Source: Dryocosmus kuriphilus
Taxonomy: Eukaryota > Arthropoda > Insecta > Hymenoptera > Cynipidae
Reading direction: 5' to 3'
Length of the DNA stretch: 64,000 nt
Assembly (NCBI GenBank): GCA_038277395.1
Contig: CM076192.1
Coordinates: 49,027,119 to 49,091,118, forward strand
The notes below the pieces were generated by a model. It made no database searches. It worked only from the letters and a program-made list of their open reading frames with translations, and was not told the origin of the DNA. The position numbers and the translations under genes were made by a program. Below are positions 45,686 to 57,530 of this stretch, piece by piece (position 1 is the first letter of the stretch; each line of letters begins with the position of its first letter).

Positions 45686-46942
45686 AAAAAAAAATCTGCT
45701 CGCTGCGCGGGCACATTCTGATCGCGCGCTTCGCGCGAGATATGAGCGCGCCTATGCCGCGCGTCTGTTGACACTCGCGCTTCGCGCTCGACATTTAACT
45801 CGCGCTTCGCGCTCGATAGGTTATTCACCTCGCGCTACGCGCTCGGTATTTATGGATCGTATATACCTTTAAATTAAAAATTACAAAAGAAATTATTTTA
45901 TTTAAGGCTCTATCACCCTTAAGGAATACATTCTCATCATGACACTCGCGCTTCGCGCTCGATAATTACATTTTTTTTAAGCACAATATAGATTGGTAAA
46001 GTTTTTTAGTGATATTCCAAATTTCGCAATAGAGGATTTCGATTCTTAAAAGTAAAACGATGAGTCTTATAAATAACTTTTGTAGCTCTTTCCAAGGTGA
46101 ACAATTCTGCTTGTTAATATTTTCTCGTATCTTGCATGGTTTTGCTGAAAAGTGGTTTTCTTTATATTTCATAACATATTTCACGAATAACTCAAAAACT
46201 ACGCGTCTGCTCAACAAAATGATAGAGAGAAAATTTGTAGATCTTTTTGGGTCGAACAACTTTGTTTATGATTATTTTTCCGTATCTTGCATAGTTTGGC
46301 GGTAAATTTGAATTTTTTATTTTTAATAACAATTGCTCGATTAAAACAAAAATCGTGCATTTTATCAAAAAATCGTTAAAAAAAAATTTGTAGATCTTTT
46401 TAAGTTGAACAACTTTGTTCCATACCATTTTTTTATATCTTGAATATTTTGGCGGGAAACCAGGGTTCTTTAATTTTAATAGCGTTTTCTTGATTAAAAC
46501 AAAAACCGTTCATTTTGTCAAAAAACGAATAAGAGAAAATTTGTAGATTTTTTTTAGATGAACAATTTTTCTTTCTTACATTTTTTTTGTATCTCTCATA
46601 GTTTAGCCGGAAAATGGATTTTTTGATTTTCTGAAAACAGTTTTTGATGAATAAAACCATAACCGTTGGTCAAAAACCGCTGGTTAACGAACTCGACCTT
46701 TCTTTTTACCCCTTAAAGAAGTGTACCAAAGCGCACTCCAATCCGATTAGTCCTTCGAAAGTTATCATGGGAACAGATTCCAACGACCACGACGACAACG
46801 ACGACGACAAACAGAACAGACAGACACCGTCGTAAAAACCGTTTTCTCGGGTTCAGGAGGTCTCAAAACGTGGAGATTTCATGAAATCCGCGAAAGTCAA
46901 ATTTTACATAAATCTAATACCTTCTCTGATGAGAATGTAAAA
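45686..46942 (-). mobile_element. family A element, copy A8
   Basis: Complete by its ends in reverse orientation. The terminal hairpin has a GCA triloop. The hairpin cluster has one extra GCGAAGC hairpin (about 45775-45815). The GAC microsatellite is at about 46781-46810. The conserved family frame starts at 46644. Confidence 0.82.
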
Positions 46943-48150
46943 AGTTAGATTGGAAAATGCCATTAAGCTCCGGGAAAATCCAATTTTTTTAAAAAGGAAA
47001 ACAAAAACTTGCCCCCTTGATACGGTACTGCTGAATTGAGGTGTGAAAAGTTTGATTGAAAAAAGTTATTGAGTTCAGAGAAAATGAAGGGGATATGTTT
47101 TTGCACAAGGGATATGTTTCTGTAACTTTGGACGGTGATTTAAATTTTGATTTCCAATTAAAAGAAGCAAAAGCAAAATAGATTTGTAGCTGTTGAATTT
47201 CAAAAAATTGCAAAAGGTTCCAAAATGTTGCAAAAACTTGAAAAAAATCAAAAAATGACATTATAAAGCAACCTTTTTTGTTACACTTTGTGTGAATCAT
47301 TTTCTTGTTTGTGTTTCTAAAGAGCTTTATAATTAATTAAAAACCTATTAGTTATTTCTACTAGATATTTAGAGAAATCTGACAATTAAAATGATTGATC
47401 AAATATTGTTTGACGTAGATTCGTCCCGACAGATGAAACATTTCTTTATGGAGAGATAAATCTTAAAGTTCTGATATATCCTTTCACCTCCACATCTTTC
47501 AAAGTACCTCCGCTCCCTTCTGGCGGTTGAGTTTAATTATTTCATATCGCTGTACGCGGGGATCAACCCAGCACACTGTGGGTAGCCCACAAAGCTATTG
47601 GCGACTTCGCTTCTTCCTTCCTTCGCTCCTCACGCAACCGCGCTACATATCTCCTTCATCACCATACCTCACACTGGCGATGATCCCTTCTGATCCCTTC
47701 CTCAACTCCCACGCACGTGGCTCTTACTACCGATTAATTGCCAGACAGTAGACCGCCCCCGTCTAATAAATGATCATGATATGAGCATTCGAACAAGCGG
47801 CAGAGAAAAAAAAATTCGAATTTAGCAGCTACAGAAGACAATTTCCATCCAATTCTGAAAGCTGTTTGCAGGCAATATTGTAACGGGTAGTTCTAAGAAA
47901 ACGGGTAGTTCTAAAAGCAAAACGGGTAGTTCTAAATTTCAACTCGTTTGGTACTCAATGAAATTTTTTTCTCATGACTTACGAAAAAAATTATATTAGA
48001 TATTTTGTTTCTTATGATATTTATTATCACAATAATAAATAAATACAATAAATTATTTCTTTATTTTTAAATTAATTTTTAAATGAATATTTGTATCATT
48101 GTTTTCTAATGACCATATGAAATCACTGTTTTTTATATTACTTATAAATA
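46943..48150. other. mostly unique stretch, no supported gene
   Basis: Three short direct repeats of AACGGGTAGTTCTA lie at about 47883-47938. Frames at 46989-47300 minus and 47527-47751 plus show no domain. The part 47470-47760 is GC-richer than its surroundings. Confidence 0.35.
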
Positions 48151-48152
48151 TA

Positions 48153-49440
48153 CGAGGTGTGATCGAAAAGTAAGGTGACTTTTTGAATTTCGCGGGATGC
48201 GTACAGTCGATATTCGTTTTCTTTTTTTCATATGTTGGTACATTCGTCCCAAACATCTGTGCACAGTATCAGCTATATAGCATTTTTTGTTTGTTTGTGA
48301 GAGGCTTAAAGGTTAGAAGCGTTTTGCGTGCTCGGCGATTTTCTGCTGTCGAAAAAAATGGATCAAAGAATTTGCATCCAATTTTGTGTAAAAAATGGAA
48401 TTAAGTGCTCCAAAACACTTGAAATGTTTACAGTGGCATACAGTGAGCGTACTCTGAGTAAAAAAAAATGTTTGTAAGTGGTACAAGCTCTTTCGGGAAG
48501 GCCTAGAAGACGCTAATGACGAAGCTCGCTCTGGACATCCCAGCACGTCAAAAACTGATGAAAACGTTGAAGAAGTGAAGAAAATAATGTTTGCGAATCG
48601 TCGAATTACCATTAAAGAAGCTGCTGATGATGCCGGCATCTCGTTTGGCTCGTGCCAAGCAATTTTAGTGGATATTTTGAGCATGAGACGTGTGTCAGCG
48701 AAGTTTGTTCCGAAATTGCTAAACTTTGACCAAAAGAACCGTCGCGAGAGCATCGGTCAGGAGCTGTTGAATGACGTCAACGGTGACCCAGACTCGCTCA
48801 AAAGGATCATAACAGGTGATGAAACATGGGTATATGATTATGACGTCGAAACTAAGGCTCAATCGTCCCAGTGGAAGCATTCTGGATCACCAAGACCAAA
48901 AAAAGCACGCCAAGTTCGATCAAATGTCAAGGTTTTGCTTACCGTTTTTTTCGATTATCATGGCGTAGTGCACCAGGAGTTCTTACCACAAGGCCATGCA
49001 GTTAATACAGAGTATTAACTTGAAGTAATGCGCCGTTTGCGTGAAGCAATACGAAAAAAACGTCCGAAATTGTTGAAAAACCAGTCATGGTTATTGCACC
49101 ACGATAATGCGCCAGCTCACACGTCATTGCTTGTTCGTAATTTTTTGGCCAATAACAACACCATAATCATGCCTCAGCCACCGTATTCACCAGATTTGGC
49201 TCTCTGCGACCTTTTCCTGTTTCCAAAACTGAAAACACCCATGAAAGGACGGCGTTTTGCGACAATTGAGGAGATAAAGACCGCATCGCTGGAAGAGCTG
49301 AAGGCTATACCAAAAAGTGCTTATCAGAAATGCTTTGAGGATTGGAAAAAGCGCTGGCACAAATGTATTATATCCGAGGGGAATTACTTTGAAGGGGACA
49401 ACATCAATATTGATGAATAAATAAATATTTTTTGATAAAA
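48153..49440 (+). mobile_element. second mariner family, 5' end intact
   Basis: Begins CGAGGTGTGATCGAAAAGTAAG after TA (48151-48152). The family differs from the copies at 1-660 and 2155-3110. A matching right inverted repeat is not visible after the gene, so the 3' end is truncated or decayed; the boundary given is approximate. Confidence 0.75.
48358..49420 (+). pseudogene. mariner transposase, one frameshift and one stop
   Basis: ATG at 48358 opens MDQRICIQFCVKNG. A run of nine A at 48460-48468 appears one base too long, because one fewer restores KK followed by KWYKLF. The frame then runs through a helix-turn-helix region, TGDETWVYDYD (first catalytic Asp), an in-frame TAA at 49016-49018 where Tyr is expected, then HHDNAPAH and YSPDLALCDLFLF with 34 residues between the second and third Asp (DD34D). 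It ends at TAA 49418-49420. Length is otherwise near the roughly 345 residues usual for mariner. It is probably inactive, though only two lesions are visible. Confidence 0.9.
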
Positions 49441-49559
49441 ATAAAAAGTTAGATCTAATATTTTACACTGTAATTTTCCATAAATGAAATTAAATCTCTT
49501 TTCGCAAAATACTATTTAAGCCACGTCCTTCATATTCTGTGTGAAGTAATAGTCACTGT

Positions 49560-50760
49560 ATCCATAGTCCTCTTTTTCTCTCCATGTCCTATTTGATAAT
49601 ACCACTAATCCCGTCTTCCTTTTATTAGCCTCTCAATCCACGACACCCCCCCCCCCCCCCCCCCCCCCCCACCCCATGCTTGGAATATGTCATTGGTGCC
49701 CACGGATAGTTCCCTGATTCGCTTCTCTTTTCCTTCTACAAGCGCTTCTCCATGCCTTCTCCTTGCACGCTTGGTCCCTCTCCACTGAAGGTAGTAGAAG
49801 AGGGGATTGACGAGTGGTAAAATTTTTGTACTTTGCTCTCGTTGAGGATATTCCTTGCCTATACCAATACGTTTCCTATATCTTCTTCCTTTTACCTCTT
49901 ACATTCTCTCTTACCTACCGCTCACCCCCCTCCAACATACTTCTTTCCCTTCTTTCCACTCTTCATTATCCCCTATATCTTCTACACTTTTCCCTATTCC
50001 ACTCCATTCTCCTCCCCTGTATTCATAATATCACTATTCCTTTTCCTCAATATTATCCATCTCACAGATATACCTGTTAGCATTACTTTGATTTATATGT
50101 TATAAGTTAACGACAGTGTTTTTAATGTAGATGGTAAGTGGGAGGGGGGGAATCAGATGGACAAGATGATTCGATGGAGTCTCGCTGGACGGGCATGCGT
50201 GCAAGAAAGCTTGTCTTGAGAAAAAGGGCCTTCGTGGCTTTGCGTAAATAGATTTACGCAGGGATGAGTAGAGTCTTCGTGATGCGACGAGCTTATAATA
50301 AGTCCAAGCTGTCAATTTAGAGCAATTCGTCTGGAATCAGTGTACTAATTTTACTTAAATATAGATTTTGTCTTATCCTAATATGCTGTTCTGGTTTATT
50401 CTCCTAGTTCAAGTATATCTACGAGAACCAATTAAAGCTAACTCTAGCATACCACTCATCTTCTATTTTTCTCCTTTATATCCATTATTCGTACAACTTT
50501 TTTATCTTCTTCCACTATTCTTCTATTATACAATAGCACTACTCTCCTCATTGACCGTGTATTCTCTTTCTTCACATCTTCTTTATACCCCTACATTCTA
50601 TAACCTCTTTTACATACCTTTCTCACAGCTCTCCATGATCCCCTATATATTCCAACATTCCCCTGTTCCGCTTACTTCATTCCCATTGTATTATATTCCC
50701 TTATATTATATTATTATATTATATTCCATTATATTCCCTTTATGTAAACATTTCCATAGC
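49560..50760 (+). repeat. pyrimidine-rich block of a strand-asymmetric repeat
   Basis: The plus strand is strongly C/T-rich, with blocks such as TATCCCCTATATCTTC and TTCTCCTCCCC whose reverse complements recur in the purine-rich block 50820-52145. A run of 25 C lies at 49646-49670. The open frames here are rich in Pro, Ser, Leu and Phe and reflect composition. Confidence 0.6.
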
Positions 50761-50819
50761 GATGTAGCGGTGTATAGAAGAAGATGGATGAGCAAGGGAT
50801 TAACGTCGTTTGATGCAGG

Positions 50820-52145
50820 AATCTAAGGAAAGGCGTACATTGAAATTTGGGAGGGGAAAGATGTGAGGGAATAGGAGAAAGTGTGGAAGATATAGGGTGT
50901 AATAAAAAGCGGTGCAAAGTGTTTACGACGATGGTGATAAGTGTAGAAAAGGGCTTTGGAAATAGGGGATAGGAGAAAGGAGATGTAGAGGAAGAGAATA
51001 GGAAGTAGGAGAAAGGAGATGTAGCGGAAGAGAATAGGAAGTAGGAGTTGTAGAGGAGGAAAATAAGAGTTCGGAAGGGTAGGGAAGCAGAATAAGAGGT
51101 ACAGGTAAAGGTGTATGGGTATAACCGATACACATATATAGGAGGATGGATGAGAGTGGTTAAGAAGGAGTAATTTGGGATCTATCGGAGAGAAGCATAC
51201 GGATATTGGAGAGGGAAATGGGATAAGTGTAATAGTTGGAGGGGCGGAAGATATAGGGGATAATAGAGAACGGTGAGAGGTATGTAGGAGAGGAAAGAGG
51301 GGTATTCAAAAGAGGAAGCAGGGTAAGGAGTCGAGAAAAAAGATGTAGGGGAGGAGAATTGGGTATGAAGTATGGGTTTAGTATGTGGGGAGAGGGAGAA
51401 CGTTTGTGGATTGAGAGGAAAATATAAGGATGAGGAAGCTAGTAGTTTTGTGAGTATTATTGATATTGGTGGTATTAGGGGAAGGTGTGAAAGATACAGG
51501 GGATAATTGGGAGCTGTGAGAAGAACGTAGGAGAGGGGCAATTGGTATGAAAGAGGGGATTTAGGATTTGCAGTGTAGAAGGAAGAAAATGTAGGCGAGG
51601 AGAATAGTTGTAAAGGAGATGTATGGGTATAGGCTATACGAGGAGGGTATATTGATATGGGAGAGGAGAATAGAAGGTGAGAGTGGTATATAGGAGAGGA
51701 TGGATGAGAGCGGGTCCAAAAGAGCGTGAGGTAGGGTCTATAGGAGAGGGATATGCGTATGTAAGGGAAGGAAATGGATGTGTGGAATAGTGGGGGGGGG
51801 GGGGGGGAAGAAATAGGAGATGAAGGAGTGAGGTATACATGGGAGCGAGTAGGGTGAGGATGAATCATATAGGACAAGTTTGGCCAACGTCAGGCCCTGA
51901 CGCTTCTCGATTACTTTCTTCTTTTCGTGCGGCAAGCAGTCGAGTGGACTCAACTCGCGTGATCCTACCGAACATGGTAAGAGAGGAAATTGACAAACTG
52001 AAAAATTTTGGCTCGTTGCTCGTGCTTTGGCTATCCCTGTTATAAGAGTATACGTCCCAAGGGGGTGAGGGCAGGCGCAAATAGGAATAGGTAGGGGAAT
52101 TGTAGAGGGTTATGAAAGATATAAGAATATAAGGAAAGAGGGGAG
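50820..52145 (+). repeat. purine-rich block of the same repeat
   Basis: G/A-rich on the plus strand, with degenerate units of roughly 245 bp carrying GATATAGGGGATAAT, GTAGGAGAGG and GATGTAGGGGAGGAGAA. Shorter tandem repeats (AGGAGATGTAG.GGAAGAGAATAGG) lie at 50965-51050. A run of 16 G is at 51792-51807. The longest open frame of the window (51182-51877 minus, 231 codons) is a translation of this repeat. A non-repeat insert lies at about 51870-52055. Confidence 0.6.
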
Positions 52146-54270
52146 AACTTTGACACATTGTTAAAACTTAAAAATCAAGCATCATGAAATGTACTTTAAG
52201 AAAACGCAATGGAAATGCTTCTATTTTGATTAAGAGGTTTTTTTTTAGATTGAAATGTTTGTATCTCAATTTATGGATGTTCGAAATGCATCAGCACAAC
52301 GTAAATCACGGAATGAGCGATATTACTAGAGTCTGGGAAAACTAGGGGTGCAGTAAGCCCGAGTATGACGCATTACCACCCCAAAAATGACATATCTTCG
52401 CAAGGGATTGGCCCTTAGCCTTTTGAGCTTAATTAAAATATGCGCGGTTGGACTCTGACCTAGGGTATTATTACCGCTCATCCGTGGGGCTTTCTCCGTT
52501 ATTGCCAGGACATTAGGTCAACCAAATTCCACAAAAGAAGTTGTCTATTGATCCTACTCTAATACCTCCATTCAATTCAAATCCATAATCCGGTTTATTA
52601 TTCTAGCGTATCATCAAAGGGGAAGTAGAATTGCATTTCAAAAAAGTGTCCTAAAAACAGGATGCCAATGGCGTAAATTCAATACGGTGCTCCTTATAAT
52701 CCGGATTAATTACGTTAAGTGATATAAATATGCCTACCAGGTTTGAGGTCAATTGACATTTCTTTACTTTCTTATTTTTTAAATAAAAACTCTATCTATC
52801 ATACATATACAAGTTTTATTAAAAGTATATTTTACTTGGATATTTTCACTTTATATTTTCGTCTTAAATAGCCAATTTTATTTTAAGGCTATTAAATCTG
52901 TAGCTTGCGACGGATCGATTTGAAGCAGAAGACATTGTGAGGGCACCTTTAAGTTGAAAGCTCGCTAGTACGCTGACAATTAACGTCGCGCCGGTGGTCT
53001 CGTTATCGGCTAGCTCTCGCTCAGGGACGCATTAGCCGTTACGATTACCCACGCAGAAATTAAACTTGAAATATCTTCTTTGCTAAAAATTTCTTTGTCT
53101 GTACAGAAACTATCAACCGAAATAGAGAGAATACAACAAATATTATTTTTATGATATGAATTTGATATGATGTATTTTATATGGAAATAATTTTTGAATG
53201 TATCATATTCTGTGAAAAATATGATTTCGATTCTTAGTTAAAAATAAGAAAAAATTTTTTGGGTAGTCTAAGGCTAAGTGAATAAGAGAAAAATCATAAT
53301 CGTAGGGAAAAACGAATAGACAAAATGGTTCGTATTAAATGGTTAAACGAAAAGTTCTTTCGTCAAGATATATGAATGATTCATGTGATTTTTTGCGATT
53401 TTATTAAAAAATTCATATTTGAATCCTAATAGCTTCAAAGATAACTTAGGTTCGAAACCTATTTTTAACTGTCATAATTTCTAGTCAACATTGTTCAGTT
53501 TTTAATTCTTAACATTTTCACGAAAGAATGTACTTTATACGTTTGAATGGTGAACTTTTTAATTCTGTACATTTTAAAATTAAACGAAAGCACTCTCTCC
53601 ATATTTTAATCAGTGAAATCCATTGCATTTTCGAAAGGTTATAATTTCTAATTGTTTCTAAATTGATCAATCCTGTTTTTTGTTATTCTTCTTTTTCATT
53701 TCTTTTAATGAAAAAATTATATCCATTATCGCTTTTTTATTTAAAAATTGTTAATTCTGAATGAAATCTGTATGAAAATCGAAAATGAACGACTTTCTCT
53801 TTCCGGAAATTAAGTTAAGTATAAATGGCCCTTCATTGATATTCTGGAGATAACAATTTTTAATCGTTTAGAATTCATGAAACTTTATTTCATTAATTAT
53901 TTTCTCGTATAATTAATGCTTGGAAAGACATAGAACTGTTAGAACTGTTGCGATATTTTGTTACGAAACTGACAATCAGAAGGCAGAGACGATATAGGGA
54001 AACTGGGAATATTACATGTCTTGACGGGGTGGCTTTTAAGGGGCTCGTAACTGGCTCGGGTGATTTCTCCAGCATACTTATATCGAGGCAAGGCGTCGCG
54101 ACACTCGTAAGCAGAAACCCCACGACGTCGAATACCCTATGAAGCAAGGCTAGCTACAATAATTTTTCACTACTTTCACATAAATTCTCTTTTAAACCAA
54201 GAAACTTCGATGTTCCGAAATACAATCTTCTAATTTTTTTTTTCTTCTGTATTACTAGAATTCTACATAG
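52146..54270. other. unique AT-rich stretch, no supported gene
   Basis: A few GC-richer patches (52320-52520, 52900-53060, 53940-54140) have short frames on both strands without recognisable domains. No repeat boundary was seen. Confidence 0.35.
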
Positions 54271-55556
54271 AAAAAAATCTGCCCGCTGCGCGGGCACATT
54301 CTCGTCGCGCGCTACGCGCGCCGCGCTTCGCGCGAAGTATGAGCGCGCCTAGAGCGCACGTCTGTTGGCACTCGCGCTTCGCGCTCGATAGATTATTCAC
54401 CTCGCGCTACGCGCTCGGTGTTTATAGATCGTATAAACCTTTAAATTAGAAATTACAAAAGAAATTATTTTACTTAAGGCTCTATCGCCCTTAAGGAATA
54501 CATTCTCATCATGACACTCGCGCTTCGCGCTCGATAATTACGTTTCTTTAAAACACATTATAGATTAGTAAAGCTCTTTTTGATTTTCCAAATTTTTACA
54601 ATACAGGATTTCGATTCTTAAAAGTAAAACGATGAGTCTCATAAATAAATTTTGTAGCTATTTCCAAGGTGAACAATTCTGCTTGTTAATATTTTCTCAT
54701 ATCTTGCACAGTTTTGCTGAAAAGTGGTTTTCTTTATATTTCATAACATATTTCACGAATACCTCAAAAACTACGCGTCTGATCAAAAAAATGATAGAGA
54801 GCAAATTTGTAGACAATTTGGAGACGAACAACTTTGTCTATTATTATTTTTCCGTATCTTCCATAGTTTGGCGGAAAATTTGAAATCTTTAATTTTTAAT
54901 AACGTTTTATCGATTAAAACAAAAACCATGCATTTTATGAAAAAATGGTTAAAACAAAATTTGTAGATCTTTTTAGATTGAACAACTTTGTTCTTTACCA
55001 TTTTTTGGTATCTTGAATATTTTGGCGGGAAACCACAGTTTTTAAATTTTAATAGCGTTTTCTTGACTGAAACAAAAAACCGTTCATTTTATCAAAAAAC
55101 GGTTAAGACAAAATTTGTAGATTTTTTTGAGATGAACAATTTTGCTTTCTTACGTTTTTTTGTATCTCTGATAGTTTAGCCGGAAAATGGATTTTTTGAT
55201 TTTGTGAAAACCGTTTTTGATGGATAAAACCATAACCGTTCGTCAAAAACCGCTGGTTAACGAACTCGTCCTTTCTTTTTGGACCTTAAAGAAGTGTCCC
55301 AAAGCGCAATCCAATGCGATTAGTCCTTCGAAAGTTATCGTGGGAACAGACGACAACGACAACGACGACAACGAAAACGACAACGACAACGACGACAACG
55401 ACAAACGACAACGACGACAACGCCAACAGACAGACAGACACGGTCGTAAAAACCATTTTTTCGGATTCAGGAGGTCTTAAAACGTGGAGATTTCATGAAA
55501 TCCGCAAAAGTCAAATTTTGCATAAATCTAATACCTTCTCTGATGAGAATGTAAAA
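54271..55556 (-). mobile_element. family A element, copy A9
   Basis: Complete by its ends in reverse orientation. The terminal hairpin is GCCCGCGCAGCGGGC on the element strand (GCA triloop). A further hairpin has a GTA triloop. The GAC microsatellite is at about 55350-55430. The conserved family frame starts at 55217. Confidence 0.83.
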
Positions 55557-55683
55557 ATTACAAAAACTTTAGTAGCAATAACACATTTCGACATTAAAGA
55601 TCCATTATTGTTGACAGGTTGGCTCGAAAAGAAACAAATTTTAGAGACCCGATTTTCCGCTTTAAAGTTATTGCAATTTCATA
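55557..55683. other. short spacer between copies A9 and A10
   Basis: Contains TTGACAGGTTGGCTCGAAA, a variant of which (TTGACAGATTGGCTCGAAA) recurs at about 57335 after copy A10. The origin is unknown. Confidence 0.4.
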
Positions 55684-57129
55684 AAACAAAATCTGCCCGC
55701 TTCGCGGGCACATCTTCATCGCGCGCTTCGCGCGAAGTATGAGCGCGCCTATGGCGCGCGGTCTGATAGTAATCGCGCTTCGCGCTCCGATATAGTTAAA
55801 CCTCGCGCTTCGCGCTCGGATGTTTTTGGTCTTTGCACATCCTGCTCGTTATTCGTTACATGGGTCTTAAAATTTCAAAACACCTACTTTTAATAAAATT
55901 ATTAAATTTGAATCTTTTATTAAAAATTACAAAAGAAATTATTTTATTTAAGGCTCTATCGACCTTAAGGAATATTCTCATCATTATTCTCTCGCTTTGC
56001 GCTCGGGAATTAAATTTTTTTTAAACACATTGTAGATTGGTAAAGTTTTTTTGTGATTTTCCAAAATTTTCCCAAATTGCTTGTTAATATTTTCTCATAT
56101 CTTGCATAGTTTTGCTGAAAAGTGGTTTTCTTTATAATATATCGAGGAGAGATTTTAAGTCCTCATAATCGATTTAACGTCCAGGAATAGAAATAGTAGA
56201 AAGAAGATATCAACGCATCCAGACAAAATAAATTTAATTTAAATTTAAATTTATTTAAATTTAAATAAAAATATTTTGTCTGGATGCGTTGATATCTTCT
56301 TTCTACTGTGGTTTTCTTTATATTTCATAACATATTTCACGAATAACCCAAAAACTACGCGTCTGTTCAAAAAATGATGGAGAGCAAATTTGTAGAGCTT
56401 TTTGAGGTGAACAACTTTGTTTATTATTGTTTTGTTCGTATCATGCATAGTTTGGCGGGAAATTTGAATTTCTGATTTTTAATAACGTTTTCTCGATTAA
56501 AACAAAAACCGTGCATTTTATCAAAAAATAGTTAATACAAAATTTGTAGATCTTTTTGTGTTCAATAACTTCTTTTATGATCATTTTTTTTCGTATCTTA
56601 AATACTTTGTCAGGAAACCACAGTTTTTTATTTTTAATAACGTTTTCTCGATTAAAACAAAAAGCGTGCACTTTATCAAAAAAAAAAACGGTTAAAACAA
56701 GATTTGTACATTTTCTTGAGATGAAAAATTTTATTCGCTACTGTTTTTTTTGTATCTCTCATATTGTAGCCGGAAAATGGATTTTTTTTATTTTATGAAA
56801 ACAGTTTTTAATGGATAAAACCATAACCACTGGTCAAAAACCGCTGGTTAACGAACTCGTCCTTTCTTTTTACGCTTTAAAAAAGTGTGCCAAAGCGCAA
56901 TCCAATCCGATTAGTCTTTCGAAAGTCATCGTGGGAACAGACGCCGACGACAACGACAACAACGACAACGACGACAACAACGACGACAACGACAACAGAC
57001 AGACAGACACCGTTGTCAAACATGTTTTTTCAGATTCAGGGGGTCGCGAAACGTCGAGATTTTATGAAATCCGCGAAAGTCATTTTTACATAAAACTAAT
57101 ACCTTCTCATTGAGATGAGAATGTAAAAA
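55684..57129 (-). mobile_element. family A element, copy A10 (subfamily 2)
   Basis: Ends are intact in reverse orientation. It shares with copy A14 two traits absent from the others: the 5' end reads TTCTCATCTCAATGAGAAGG, a small hairpin, and the 3' part has an inserted block around CAAAACACCTACTTTTAAT. It is interrupted by a 171-bp insertion at 56137-56307. The conserved frame starts at 56811. Confidence 0.82.
56137..56307. mobile_element. 171-bp palindromic insertion with 15-bp target duplication
   Basis: The target sequence GTGGTTTTCTTTATA is duplicated (56122-56136 and 56308-56322). The insert contains two perfect 36-bp inverted arms (56195-56230 and 56272-56307) around an AT-only palindromic loop, after a 58-bp left part that is not repeated. 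The family is not recognised. The 15-bp duplication resembles a retroposed insertion more than a cut-and-paste one. Confidence 0.8.
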
Positions 57130-57530
57130 TTGAAAGTCATAATGAATTTGAAGTGGATACAGCAGCGAACATAATGAAATGAATAAGCTCAAGTTTTAAA
57201 GATTTTGTATAATGTGAAATGATACCAGAATTTTTCTTTAAACATAATTTGTAGGTTATTGGTGTATTTATAAACCTAAAAGCAGATTCACATGCGAAAA
57301 TTTATTCAAAGTTATTTGTGCCGTTATTGACAGATTGGCTCGAAATGAAAAATTGCAACTGTTTTTTGTCAAAGTGAAGTTACCTCAACATTTAGTATCG
57401 AGGGAACTTGAAAGTCAAATTCTAAAAGTTTTAAATAGATGCGCGCGCATATTTTGATTAACAGCTGATTTTGATAGATTCTAAAGGAACCAGCTTTTCA
57501 GTAGAGGCGCAACAGCACAGAGCCTCTAGT
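57130..57530. other. spacer between copies A10 and A11, nothing recognised
   Basis: No gene was seen. It contains the TTGACAGATTGGCTCGAAA block mentioned for the spacer at 55557-55683. Confidence 0.35.

Noticed and set aside
49846..50105. Membrane-protein-like frames rich in Phe, Leu and Tyr
   Set aside because: They come from the pyrimidine-rich block; hydrophobic codons follow from the T/C bias.
51182..51877. Longest open frame in the window, minus strand, 231 codons
   Set aside because: It translates a purine/pyrimidine-biased repeat into Pro, Ser, Leu, Phe and Tyr runs, and neighbouring frames in the same block are open too.
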